Numbered from the stretch's first letter, positions 23,657 to 31,837 are shown. The stretch is 64,000 nt of DNA from Flavobacterium panacagri (GCF_030378165.1 NZ_CP119766.1:5084001-5148000); one strand, 5' to 3'. Numbers and translations are program-made. Notes: generated from the letters alone by a model not told the origin.

Positions 23657-26431
23657 ATGCAGAACGACATTTACCAGATTAAAAAAGTACTTAAAACTTC
23701 TGGCAGGGAGTTTTCTTATTACAGTCTTGCGGCAATGCAGGAACAAGGATTTGAAATCGAAAAAATGCCCTTTTCAATCCGAATTCTTTTGGAGAATGCC
23801 TTGCGCAATTTCGATGATTTTGCCATCACTAGAGAAAACGTTGAAACCTTATTAAACTGGAAACCAGAAGCATCAGACAAAGATATTCCGTTTAAACCTG
23901 CGCGAGTTTTAATGCAGGATTTTACAGGTGTTCCCGCTGTAGTTGATATTGCTTCATTACGTGCCGAAGCAGCAAGAAGAGGCAAAAATCCTGATGCGAT
24001 TAATCCGCTGATTCCTGTTGATCTTGTGGTCGATCATTCTGTTCAAGTAGATTACTTTGGAACTGAATATTCATATCTGCGCAATATGGATGAGGAATAC
24101 AAACGTAATGGCGAAAGATACCAGTTTTTAAAATGGGCACAGGAATCGTTTACCAATTTCAGCGTTGTACCGCCGGGAATGGGAATCTGCCACCAAGTTA
24201 ATCTTGAATATTTATCGAAAGGCGTTATAGAACGTAACGGAGAAGTTTTTCCGGATACGCTTGTTGGAACCGACAGTCATACACCAATGGTAAACGGAAT
24301 TGGGGTTATCGCTTGGGGTGTCGGAGGTATTGAAGCCGAAGCCGCTATTTTGGGACAGCCTATTTATTTTATTATGCCAGAAGTAATTGGTTTAAAATTG
24401 ACAGGTAAAATTCCGCTTGGCTCCACTTCAACCGATATGGTTTTGACGATTGCAGAACTGCTTAGAAAATTTGGAGTAGTCGGAAAATTTGTAGAAGTAT
24501 TTGGTTCAGGCCTTGACAATTTAAGTGTTCCTGACCGCGCTACAATTGGAAATATGTCTCCTGAATTTGGCTGTACCGTAACCTTCTTCCCTACTGACGA
24601 AAAAACACTGGAATATATGAAACTTAGCGGCAGATCGGAGGAGCAGATTCATTTGGTTGAAGATTACTGCAAAGCAAATCTGTTGTGGAGAAAAGGCGAC
24701 GAAAATATTAGCTATACTCATGTTTTGGAATTGGATCTTTCTACTATAGAGCCTGTAATTGCAGGCCCAAAAAGACCTCAGGACAAAATTCTGCTTAAAA
24801 ATTTGGAACCTTCTTTTGTTGATGCCTTAGACAAAAACTTTGGCAGAAAATATCTAAAACCTGAAAAACAAATCAAAACATGGCTGGCAGAAGGCGGTTC
24901 TCAGCCTTTAAATGAAAGCAAACCAGTTCCAGAAGAAATACAAATTGATCCAAAAATAGAAAATGGCAGTAAAAGCGTCGAGGTTACTATTGGTTCGGAA
25001 CGTTTTACTTTATCTGACGGATCTGTTGCTATAGCGGCTATTACTTCTTGCACTAATACTTCAAATCCTTTCCTTATGATTGGTGCTGGATTAATTGCCA
25101 AAAAAGCAAGAGAAAGAGGCGTAAATACAAAACCTTGGGTAAAAACATCGCTTGCTCCAGGCTCAAAAGTAGTAACTGACTATTTACTAAAAGCAGATTT
25201 ACTTAAAGATCTTGAAGCCTTGAAATTTCACGTAGTGGGTTATGGCTGTACATCTTGTATAGGAAACTCGGGCCCGCTTCCACCGCATGTGGCAAAAGCA
25301 GCAGACGAACATGATCTTGTATTGGCTTCTGTACTTTCGGGAAATAGAAATTTTGAAGCCAGAATTCATCCGCAGATTAAAATGAATTTCCTAATGTCGC
25401 CAATGCTTGTCGTAATCTTTGCCATAGCAGGAAGAGTGGATTTTGACATTCTAAACGAACCGCTTGCCTATGATTCTAATTTACTGCCTGTTTACTTAAA
25501 AGATTTATGGCCTGCTGAAGATGAAATCAGTCAAATACTTCGTGACGTACTGACTCCAAAACAATTTGAATCCAGTTATTCAACGATCTTTGATGGTAAT
25601 GAAATCTGGCAGCAATTGCAGATTCCTAAAGAAAAAATTTACCAATGGGAAGATAATTCGACTTACATCAAAGAAGCGCCATTTTTCAAAGACCTTCCAG
25701 ATCATCCTAAGGCGTTACAAAATATTGTAAATGCCCGTACCTTATTGGTATTAGGAGATAGTGTAACCACAGATCATATTTCGCCAGCTGGATCATTTAA
25801 AGAGAATTCTGCGGCAGGAAGTTATTTATTAAGCCGAGGTGTGGAGAAAAATGACTTTAACTCGTATGGTTCTCGCCGTGGTCATGACGAAGTAATGATT
25901 AGAGGTACTTTTGCGAATGTTCGTATCAAAAATGCTTTGGCTCAACAAGAAGGTGGTTTTACGACTTTTCTTCCAACAGGAGAAGAATTGAGTATTTATG
26001 AGGCTTCTAAAAAATATAAAGCTGCAGCAACACCTTTAATCATTTTGGCTGGAAAAGAATACGGAAGCGGTTCTTCGAGAGACTGGGCCGCAAAAGGAAC
26101 TTTTCTGCTTGGCGTAAAAGCAGTATTGGCAGAAAGTTACGAAAGAATACACCGCAGTAACTTAGTTGGAATGGGAGTTTTACCATTGCAATATAAAAAC
26201 GGAGAAAACGCAGCAAGTCTTGGACTTACTGGAACAGAAACCTTTACGATTACAGGAATTGCAGAAGATATTACACCTTTGAAAGAACTGGCCATTACCG
26301 CTGTTAAAGAAAATGGTGAAGTTTTTAATTTCAGTGCAATAGCAAGATTAGATTCTCAGATTGAAATTGAATATTATAAAAATGACGGTATTCTACAATA
26401 TGTTTTAAGACAGTTTCTTCATAAATCATAA
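23657..26431 (+). CDS. acnA: Aconitate hydratase, AcnA/IRP type
   Basis: 924 residues, normal for AcnA-type aconitase (citrate to isocitrate; TCA cycle). [4Fe-4S] ligands are visible: the Cys in AITSCTNTSNPF (about 465) and the pair in GCTSCIGNSGPLP (about 531-534). The swivel domain has GSGSSRDWAAKGTFLLGVKAVLAESYERIHRSNLVGMGVLPL with the active-site SSRDW. There is no frameshift. It lies 152 bp behind the dioxygenase gene on the same strand, with its own leader and no clear terminator between. AcnA of other bacteria is the oxidant-resistant, stress-phase isoform, which would suit this neighbourhood. The last point is inference. Confidence 0.97.
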   Translation: MQNDIYQIKKVLKTSGREFSYYSLAAMQEQGFEIEKMPFSIRILLENALRNFDDFAITRENVETLLNWKPEASDKDIPFKPARVLMQDFTGVPAVVDIASLRAEAARRGKNPDAINPLIPVDLVVDHSVQVDYFGTEYSYLRNMDEEYKRNGERYQFLKWAQESFTNFSVVPPGMGICHQVNLEYLSKGVIERNGEVFPDTLVGTDSHTPMVNGIGVIAWGVGGIEAEAAILGQPIYFIMPEVIGLKLTGKIPLGSTSTDMVLTIAELLRKFGVVGKFVEVFGSGLDNLSVPDRATIGNMSPEFGCTVTFFPTDEKTLEYMKLSGRSEEQIHLVEDYCKANLLWRKGDENISYTHVLELDLSTIEPVIAGPKRPQDKILLKNLEPSFVDALDKNFGRKYLKPEKQIKTWLAEGGSQPLNESKPVPEEIQIDPKIENGSKSVEVTIGSERFTLSDGSVAIAAITSCTNTSNPFLMIGAGLIAKKARERGVNTKPWVKTSLAPGSKVVTDYLLKADLLKDLEALKFHVVGYGCTSCIGNSGPLPPHVAKAADEHDLVLASVLSGNRNFEARIHPQIKMNFLMSPMLVVIFAIAGRVDFDILNEPLAYDSNLLPVYLKDLWPAEDEISQILRDVLTPKQFESSYSTIFDGNEIWQQLQIPKEKIYQWEDNSTYIKEAPFFKDLPDHPKALQNIVNARTLLVLGDSVTTDHISPAGSFKENSAAGSYLLSRGVEKNDFNSYGSRRGHDEVMIRGTFANVRIKNALAQQEGGFTTFLPTGEELSIYEASKKYKAAATPLIILAGKEYGSGSSRDWAAKGTFLLGVKAVLAESYERIHRSNLVGMGVLPLQYKNGENAASLGLTGTETFTITGIAEDITPLKELAITAVKENGEVFNFSAIARLDSQIEIEYYKNDGILQYVLRQFLHKS

Positions 26432-26460
26432 AGAAAAACAGTTTAAAAAATCTAGTTAAA

Positions 26461-26496
26461 CTTGAAATTCCTGACTTTATAGTTGGGAATTTTAAG
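26461..26496 (+). terminator. Probable terminator after aconitase
   Basis: CTTGAAATTCC (26461-26471) pairs with GGAATTTTAAG (26486-26496) with one G-T pair and a 14-nt loop, followed by TTTTAG. Confidence 0.5.
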
Positions 26497-26641
26497 TTTT
26501 AGATCATTAAAGAAACAATAGGTTTTCTTAAATTTGCAGCTTTTCTTCTTTTACGTTTACTTAAAATATCACTTTTAAAACCTCTAGATAGATATTTTTA
26601 GAAAAAAAATATTAAAATACACTATAAACATTTCTCATCAG

Positions 26642-27520
26642 ATGGATTTAAAAAGGTTAAAACTCAATCAATACAATCAAAAACTAGAAGACAAAAACTT
26701 ATCTTTCAGAGCTTTTGATATAGAAAACTTAAATATTAGTGACTATCAGAAACCACACAAAAACGATCACTTTTTTATTCTGATTGTGGAAAAAGGAAAA
26801 ATTGATATTCAAATTGAAGAAAAAGTTTTCAATCTAAAATCAGAAAAAATATCAATTGTATTTCCTGACCAAATTAACTTTATCTCTAATCTAAGCAGTG
26901 ACCTCAAAGCTAAAATTATTTTATTTGAAGAGGTATTGTTTTGCTCAGACATCTTGAAAAATGAATTAAGTCCTTACAACGTAAACTTGTCTGCCAATCT
27001 TAATTGTAATGCACTTCATATAGATGAATTCAAAAATGCTTTGGTGCTTGTAGAAAACATTCAAACTATTTACAACAGTCCAACTCTTGTCAAAAAAGAA
27101 CAGGCGCGTTTTTTCATTAAGATATTTTTATTGGGACTTATAGAATCTATTCACGGCCAGCATCCCATCTTACATCAAAAAACGAATCAGCATGTATATA
27201 TTGCTTTTAAAAAACTACTTAACGAACAGTTTAAAAGCCAGCGTACAGTGCAATATTATGCTGCAGAGCTCGGAATAACTCCTAAAAAACTCAATGAAAT
27301 AACCAAAAAACACTGCAGTGAAACAGCAATTAATGCCATTCATAATAGAATTTTAAAAGAAATTAAAAGACAGCTTTTGTTCTCTGATCTTTCGCATAAA
27401 GAAATCGCATTTAATCTTGGCTTTAGTTCTCCCTCTGCTTTGAATAAGTTTGTGAAATCAAAACTTAAAGAAACTCCAACTGAACTTCAAAACGAACTCT
27501 CGCAGATTTATAATGCATAA
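26642..27520 (+). CDS. AraC-family transcriptional regulator
   Basis: 292 residues. The N-terminal cupin-like sensing half (about 20-150) has the usual short beta strands (HFFILIVEKGKIDIQIEEK, FPDQINFI). The C-terminal AraC double HTH is at about 195-285: QYYAAELGITPKKLNEITKKHCSETA, then LSHKEIAFNLGFSSPSALNKFVKSKLKETPTE. A TAAATTTG -7 element at 26529-26536 may begin its transcript. The gene lies 330 bp before hxlB-hxlA on the same strand, which makes those genes its most likely target. The inducer cannot be told from sequence. Confidence 0.9.
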   Translation: MDLKRLKLNQYNQKLEDKNLSFRAFDIENLNISDYQKPHKNDHFFILIVEKGKIDIQIEEKVFNLKSEKISIVFPDQINFISNLSSDLKAKIILFEEVLFCSDILKNELSPYNVNLSANLNCNALHIDEFKNALVLVENIQTIYNSPTLVKKEQARFFIKIFLLGLIESIHGQHPILHQKTNQHVYIAFKKLLNEQFKSQRTVQYYAAELGITPKKLNEITKKHCSETAINAIHNRILKEIKRQLLFSDLSHKEIAFNLGFSSPSALNKFVKSKLKETPTELQNELSQIYNA

Positions 27521-27851
27521 TCTAGAATCTATTCTCTATTTTCTATTCTCTATTTTCCATTTTGTTAAAAAAGCGGCGCAAATTTATATCGCATAGTACT
27601 GTTTTTATAACATCCTCCCTTTTTCCTGCTATACTTTTGTGACAGTAAATACTACTGATACAAACGTGTACAAATCCTTATTGCTCTAGAAGTTCCGCAG
27701 ATCAATTATTTAATTCTACTCATCTGCGTCTTAATCCGGCAATATCCATAAGTCAACATTTTCAATAGTATCCTTATACATTCTGTTTGTCTTCGCATTT
27801 AATAATTCGAATGACAGCAGGCATTTATTCGCTTATTTTAAATAACAAAAT
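27521..27851. other. Intergenic region and leader of the hxl genes
   Basis: 330 bp. It begins with repeated TCTATTCTCTATTTT-like pyrimidine tracts (about 27525-27560). TACTTTTG at 27632-27639 is a perfect -7 element, but I see no good TTG at -33. No coding signal is seen. Confidence 0.4.
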
Positions 27852-28418
27852 ATGACTATCAATAATTCGATAAACGAAAATCTTCGCACCATTTTAGAGG
27901 AAAACCTAAAATTGGCAGATCAGATCAATCCGCAGGAAATTGATGCATTGGTTAACAAAATTAAATCGGCCAACCGAATCTTTTTTATGGCAGCCGGCAG
28001 AAGCGGTCTTGCCTTAAAAATGGCGGCTATGCGTTTTATGCACTTGGGATACCATGTATATGTGGCTGGTGAAACCACAACTCCTGCTATCCTTGAAGGC
28101 GACCTGCTTATTTTAGCTTCTGGATCTGGTACCACTTCTACAGTGATCTCTGCAGCAGAAAAAGCAAAAAAGCAAAATGCTACAGTTGCCGTCCTTACAG
28201 CCGACTCGAAAAGCAAACTAGCAGAAATAGCAGATACTATACTGCTCCTAAATGCTGCAACAAAAACAGACTTTGGTGTTTCCGTTTCTCAACAGTACGC
28301 AGGAAGTCTTTTTGAACAATTTACATTATTAATACTGGAGAGCATTTTTATGAGCCTTTGGCAGGAATCTGGTTTAACCAAAGAAGACCTTTGGCCTAAA
28401 CATGCTAATCTGGAATAA
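27852..28418 (+). CDS. hxlB: 6-phospho-3-hexuloisomerase
   Basis: 188 residues, a single SIS (sugar isomerase) domain of standard length. Family landmarks: IFFMAAGRSGLALKMAAMRFMHLGYHVYVAGETTTPAI, which forms the phosphosugar site, then LLILASGSGTTSTVISAAEKAKK and the C-terminal SLFEQFTLLILESIFMSL helix. The enzyme converts arabino-3-hexulose 6-phosphate to fructose 6-phosphate, step two of the ribulose monophosphate pathway. hxlA follows 31 bp later. In non-methylotrophs this pair usually serves to remove formaldehyde or, run backwards, to supply ribulose 5-phosphate. Both readings are open here. Confidence 0.9.
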   Translation: MTINNSINENLRTILEENLKLADQINPQEIDALVNKIKSANRIFFMAAGRSGLALKMAAMRFMHLGYHVYVAGETTTPAILEGDLLILASGSGTTSTVISAAEKAKKQNATVAVLTADSKSKLAEIADTILLLNAATKTDFGVSVSQQYAGSLFEQFTLLILESIFMSLWQESGLTKEDLWPKHANLE

Positions 28419-28449
28419 CTTTTTTTTTACTTTTTAAAACATTTTAGAC

Positions 28450-29088
28450 ATGACAAAATTACAAGTCGCAATTGATTTACTTACTACAGAAGCTGCATTA
28501 GAACTAGCAGGAAAAGTAGCCCCTTACGTAGATATTATCGAATTGGGAACGCCCCTAATTAAAGCAGAAGGTCTTAGCGTTGTAACAGCTATGAAAGCCG
28601 CTTTCCCAGATAAATTAGTTTTTGCTGATATGAAAACTGCAGATACTGGATCTTTAGAGGCTGAAATGGCTTTTAAAGCTGGTGCTGACTTAGTTACCGT
28701 AATGGGTACTGTTGATGATGCTACCATTAAAGGTGCTATTGAAGCTGCAAAAAAATATGACAGAAAAGTTGTTGTAGACACTATTGGAGTAAAAGACAGA
28801 GTGCAGAGAGCAAAAGAGGTAACTGCTTTTGGAGTAGCATTTGTGGAACTACACGCTGGTCTTGACGAACAGGCTTTACCTGGATATTCTGTACAAACAC
28901 TTATCACTGAAGGAAGAGAAGCTAAAGTTCCTTTTTCAGTTGCGGGAGGTGTAAACATCGACACCATTAAAGATGTTGTTGCTGCGGGTGCAACTGTAGC
29001 TGTAGCAGGTGGTGCTATTTATGGCGCTGCTGATCCAGCTGCTGCCGCTAAAGCATTAAAAGAGGCTATAAGCACTGTTACTGTATAA
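28450..29088 (+). CDS. hxlA: 3-hexulose-6-phosphate synthase
   Basis: 212 residues, full length for the OMP-decarboxylase-fold family. Key segments: MTKLQVAIDLLTTEAALELA, IIELGTPLIKAEG, the catalytic/metal strand VFADMKTADTG, ADLVTVMGTVDDATIKGAIEAAKK, and the phosphate-binding end VAGGVNIDTIKDVVAAGATVAVAGGAIYGA. It condenses formaldehyde with ribulose 5-phosphate. It sits directly behind hxlB and is closed by a strong terminator. It stands out for high Ala/Val/Gly content with no other sign of transfer. An antisense open frame of 147 codons over it is a by-product of codon bias. Confidence 0.93.
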   Translation: MTKLQVAIDLLTTEAALELAGKVAPYVDIIELGTPLIKAEGLSVVTAMKAAFPDKLVFADMKTADTGSLEAEMAFKAGADLVTVMGTVDDATIKGAIEAAKKYDRKVVVDTIGVKDRVQRAKEVTAFGVAFVELHAGLDEQALPGYSVQTLITEGREAKVPFSVAGGVNIDTIKDVVAAGATVAVAGGAIYGAADPAAAAKALKEAISTVTV

Positions 29089-29101
29089 TAATTTCATTCT
29101 T

Positions 29102-29141
29102 TAAGGCTGGAACACTTTTACAGATTCCAGCCTTATATTTT
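29102..29141 (+). terminator. Rho-independent terminator after hxlA
   Basis: TAAGGCTGGAA (29102-29112) and TTCCAGCCTTA (29125-29135) make an 11-bp perfect stem, with a T tract behind. Confidence 0.9.
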
Positions 29142-29154
29142 TTAATGATTTATT

Positions 29155-29577
29155 TTAATGAGCAGTACTCATCTTGATATAAATTTTTGTCTCGGCTGTT
29201 CCTATATTAAATTTTGCCTCTTCGTATTTTGGAGGTCCCATAAATCCTTTTGCGTTATTAGAGCAGGCTACCGGCTCTTTGGGCATTCCTATAAAATACT
29301 TGTCTAGTTTACCATTACTATTCTTGTCTTGATATACCAAAACTGTATACTCTCCAGTTGGAATTCCTGTAAATTGAACTAAAGCAGTGTTTGCTTTTAT
29401 TATAGACGCCCCTGTTTTGTATGTTTTTTTTAGAAAGTTTTCTTTAGAATTGTATAATTCTGCTACCAATACTCCTGTGTTGTCTTTTAAATTAGAAACA
29501 TTAATCGTAAGATTTGAGTTTTGTGCCAATGCGAAAGTGCTGCTTAGCAGAAAAACGGAAACAAATAATTTTATCAT
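29155..29577 (-). CDS. DUF2141 secreted protein
   Basis: 140 residues with a signal peptide (MIKLFVSVFLLSSTFALAQ, cleavage about 19). The mature part is a small beta-sandwich-like domain of the DUF2141 family: NLKDNTGVLVAELYNSKENFL, an inner VQFTGIPTGEYTVLVYQDKNSNGKLD stretch with calcium-loop-like DKNSNGKLD, and GPPKYEEAKFNIG near the end. DUF2141 proteins are periplasmic or outer-membrane associated and of unknown function. It is convergent with hxlA and alone on its strand, so I can say nothing about partners. Confidence 0.85.
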   Translation of the reverse strand: MIKLFVSVFLLSSTFALAQNSNLTINVSNLKDNTGVLVAELYNSKENFLKKTYKTGASIIKANTALVQFTGIPTGEYTVLVYQDKNSNGKLDKYFIGMPKEPVACSNNAKGFMGPPKYEEAKFNIGTAETKIYIKMSTAH

Positions 29578-29746
29578 GATTGTTATTTTTGATTGTTTAA
29601 GGAATAGAAAAATGATAACAATATTACTAAGATGTTTCAGTGTTGGCTATGATTTTTATCATATTGCTTTTCAATTCCTTGTCAATCATATATAACAAAA
29701 TAAAAATATGTCTTTCTAAAATTCTATTGTAGTAGGCTGCATAAAA

Positions 29747-29774
29747 AAAGACAGATCTAAAAATACCTGTCTTT
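29747..29774 (-). terminator. Terminator of the small beta-barrel gene
   Basis: AAAGACAG (29747-29754) pairs with CTGTCTTT (29767-29774). On the minus strand a run of T follows (complement of 29743-29749). It lies about 85 bp past the stop codon of the gene at 29859-30509. Confidence 0.75.
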
Positions 29775-29858
29775 ATCTATAAGCGATCAGAATTCAAAAT
29801 AATTTAATACTTGTCCCCACTTCTAGGGACTTTTTCTAAGAGTTTAATACAGTAGCGA

Positions 29859-30509
29859 TTACTTACTGAAATCATAACTTAACGAAGCCCCAAGGCCAAA
29901 CTGAAATGTTGAAACATAATCATTGACTGCCACTGGTCCCCAATAATAGTCCCAATAATAATCATATCCGACAGCTGCCGACATAGACTGGAGATAAGCA
30001 TGAAGGTTAATTGACAATGGTGAATTGGTTTTTACTTTTACTCCGGCTTTAGCCTCCCAAGCAAAATACGTACCGTTGCCGCTTCTTGGCGTTTCTAGTA
30101 TGGCTACCCCTGCACCCGCACCAAGAAAAGGAAGCGCTTTCTGAGAGCTTGAACCAAAATAATAGGTGTAATCTGCCAGTATGTAATTGATAGCGCCTTT
30201 ATCATCACCAGCATTAAGCTGAGTTCCTGCAGCAATACTGCCTTCGTTTAAAGGAACTTTTGTATACAAAGGCATTCTGGTATCAAGTCTGTTATATTTT
30301 AACTCTATCGAAGCGTTATCCATTATAAAATATTCCAAACCTATTCCGTACTCAAAACCATCTTCTACCTTAGCATAAGAAGAATCAAAATCTACTCTGT
30401 CGGAAAAAGTATATCCTCCGTACAGATTAAGCAAAAATGACTGGCCGCTTTGTGCCGAGACTGCCAGCGTAAACAAAAAAAAGACAACTAATACATGATA
30501 CTTTTTCAT
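29859..30509 (-). CDS. Small outer membrane beta-barrel protein
   Basis: The frame extends to 30572, but I place the start at the Met whose codon ends at 30509. A clear signal peptide follows it (MKKYHVLVVFFLFTLAVSAQ), and the 21 preceding residues would spoil it. The product has 216 residues. It shows alternating beta strands of a porin-like small barrel (NLYGGYTFSDRVDF, YGIGLEYFIMDNASIELKYNR, ALPFLGAGAGVAI) and ends in a Phe/Tyr-rich strand with C-terminal SYDFSK. An aromatic loop with repeated Tyr-Tyr-Trp (DYYWDYYWGP) is unusual. The function is unknown. It is monocistronic. Confidence 0.8.
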   Translation of the reverse strand: MKKYHVLVVFFLFTLAVSAQSGQSFLLNLYGGYTFSDRVDFDSSYAKVEDGFEYGIGLEYFIMDNASIELKYNRLDTRMPLYTKVPLNEGSIAAGTQLNAGDDKGAINYILADYTYYFGSSSQKALPFLGAGAGVAILETPRSGNGTYFAWEAKAGVKVKTNSPLSINLHAYLQSMSAAVGYDYYWDYYWGPVAVNDYVSTFQFGLGASLSYDFSK

Positions 30510-30623
30510 AATTTTTAATTTTAGTTTGTAATAAATGGGATTTATTATTCTCAAGCCTTCCAGCTTAATCAAAAATGAATTAGAGTCAGCATTAAGGCCT
30601 TATTTCTATCCAAAGTTATCTTA

Positions 30624-30656
30624 CAAAACTAATTTTCTACTAAAATGCAAAGCCAA
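30624..30656 (-). promoter_or_regulatory. Candidate Bacteroidota-type promoter of the beta-barrel gene
   Basis: On the minus strand, TTG (30654-30656) is followed after 22 bp by TAGTTTTG (30624-30631), a perfect TAnnTTTG -7 element. The transcript would have a leader of roughly 100 nt. Confidence 0.5.
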
Positions 30657-30782
30657 TTAGGTTTCAAATTATAAAATGAAACCATATTATGGGATATTTA
30701 CATTAAAAATAGGCAACTTATTACAAAACAGCTATTTAAAATTTAAGAAAATCAGTTTTTAAAGTTCGAGTAAAAGAATATT

Positions 30783-30950
30783 TTATTCCGTTACAGTAGC
30801 AATCCTATCCGTTTTCTTGATTTTCTCTACTCCTCTTTCTTTTATTAGTTCGGCTGCATCGAGCATTTTGATTAAATGAATGTAAGGTGTCGTTACATCA
30901 GATTCAGGATCTCCATCGCAGGGAGACAATGAAAACTCTGTTATCTGATG
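30783..30950 (-). pseudogene. Possible gene remnant next to a REP-like repeat
   Basis: The minus-strand frame ending at 30783 reads as protein-like over its last ~45 residues (TPYIHLIKMLDAAELIKERG, ending KKTDRIATVTE). Its upstream part runs straight into the inverted repeat at 30969-31117, where the translation is only repeat-derived. It may be the 3' stump of a disrupted gene. I recognise no family, and it may also be chance. Confidence 0.2.
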
Positions 30951-30968
30951 CAGAAATAATTCAAATCT

Positions 30969-31117
30969 CGATAGCGCGGATTTGCAATCCGTGCCGCAAC
31001 AGTAAAACAAAAAACAAATCATTCGAACAAAAATTACACAAAGTAGTAATATGTTTTTTTATTTACAACGAGAACTAACCAATCTTTACGGGCATGGATT
31101 GCAAATCCGCGCTATCG
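30969..31117. repeat. REP-like long inverted repeat
   Basis: A 27-bp arm at 30969-30995 (CGATAGCGCGGATTTGCAAT...) returns as its reverse complement at about 31091-31117 with one mismatch. The arms are separated by about 95 bp of AT-rich DNA. The arms are GC-richer than the surroundings. From memory, GCGGATTTGCAATCCGTGCC-type sequences recur between genes in many Bacteroidota genomes, so this is probably one copy of a dispersed palindromic element. I cannot check copy number here. Confidence 0.7.
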
Positions 31118-31281
31118 TTGCAAAGATAAAGCTGCGCGATCAGGTCTACTATTATTAATGACAAAATAACATCAGAAAGCCTATATCACAGAGATAAATC
31201 TACACGATCAGGTTAAGCTTTTAACTTCCCAAACAATTAAAAAAAACTATTTCACTTTAATATATTTTTCATTTTAAAGTT

Positions 31282-31301
31282 TTGGTGTAAATTTACACCA
31301 A
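31282..31301. promoter_or_regulatory. Perfect 20-bp palindromic operator of parDE
   Basis: TTGGTGTAAATTTACACCAA is a perfect inverted repeat whose end lies 19 bp before the antitoxin start codon. That is the expected place for autorepression by the ParD antitoxin or ParDE complex. Confidence 0.8.
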
Positions 31302-31320
31302 TCAAACAACTTGTATAATT

Positions 31321-31566
31321 ATGACACGACAAAGTATATCATTGACTGCACCTAATGACGAATGGTTGAAAAATCAAGTCAATGCAGAAGAGTTTAGTAG
31401 TAAAAGTGAAGCTATTAACTACTTGATTAAACAAGCCCGTTCACAAGAAGAATATTATGAGTTTGTGAGATCTAAAATAGATAAGGGAGAAACAAGCGGT
31501 TTTGCAAAAAAACAAAGCAGAGAAGAAATGTTAGCTGAATTTAAAAAAGATCTGCCTGATGTATAG
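31321..31566 (+). CDS. parD: ParD-family antitoxin (ribbon-helix-helix)
   Basis: 81 residues. The N-terminal ribbon-helix-helix is visible: beta strand TRQSISLTAPNDEWLKNQV, then SSKSEAINYLIKQAR as the second helix. The C-terminal part is charged and flexible (KIDKGETSGFAKKQSREEMLAEFKK) and should wrap around the toxin, as known for CopG/ParD antitoxins. The gene overlaps the toxin gene by 8 bp, the usual coupling. The perfect palindrome just upstream is the likely operator. The downstream toxin strengthens the call. Confidence 0.9.
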   Translation: MTRQSISLTAPNDEWLKNQVNAEEFSSKSEAINYLIKQARSQEEYYEFVRSKIDKGETSGFAKKQSREEMLAEFKKDLPDV

Positions 31567-31837
31567 CTATTATTTAAGTAGCGAAGCCAAAGAAGATTTA
31601 AGAAGAATTTATTATTATGGTGTTAGCAAGTTTGGTATTAAACAAGCAGACAGCTACTTTAATATGTTTTATGATTATTTTGAAAAAATAGAGGAAAATC
31701 CTTTTTTATTTCCATCTGCTGACCACATTAAAATAGGATATCGTTATTGTGTTTGCGGTGTTGATACTATTTATTATCGAATTAATGGTAATAAACAGGT
31801 AGAGATTATTACCATTATTGGAAGGCAACACTTTTAA
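31559..31837 (+). CDS. parE: ParE/RelE-superfamily toxin
   Basis: 92 residues of the ParE toxin fold. It opens MYSYYLSSEAKEDLRRIYYYGVSKFG, typical of the first strand and the long two-helix hairpin. It continues with ENPFLFPSADHIKIGYRYCVCGVDTIYYRI, where the conserved Arg and Tyr lie, and closes VEIITIIGRQHF. ParE toxins of plasmids act on DNA gyrase; chromosomal homologues are less uniform. It appears intact and is translationally coupled to parD. It may stabilise this REP-bearing region of the chromosome, though that is inference. Confidence 0.9.
   Translation: MYSYYLSSEAKEDLRRIYYYGVSKFGIKQADSYFNMFYDYFEKIEENPFLFPSADHIKIGYRYCVCGVDTIYYRINGNKQVEIITIIGRQHF

Larger units (their letters stand above)
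30573..31320. other. Intergenic region between beta-barrel gene and parDE
   Basis: About 750 bp. Contents listed separately are a promoter (30624-30656), a possible gene stump (30783-30950), the REP-like element (30969-31117) and the parDE operator (31282-31301). Two imperfect 22-mers ending CGATCAGGT (31124-31145 and 31192-31213, 19 of 22 identical) form a direct repeat between the REP element and parDE. I see nothing else. Confidence 0.5.

Noticed and set aside
28524..28967. 147-codon antisense open frame over hxlA
   Set aside because: It lies fully opposite a clear enzyme gene, and its translation is low-complexity Ser/Thr/Ala/Pro-rich as expected from the reverse frame.
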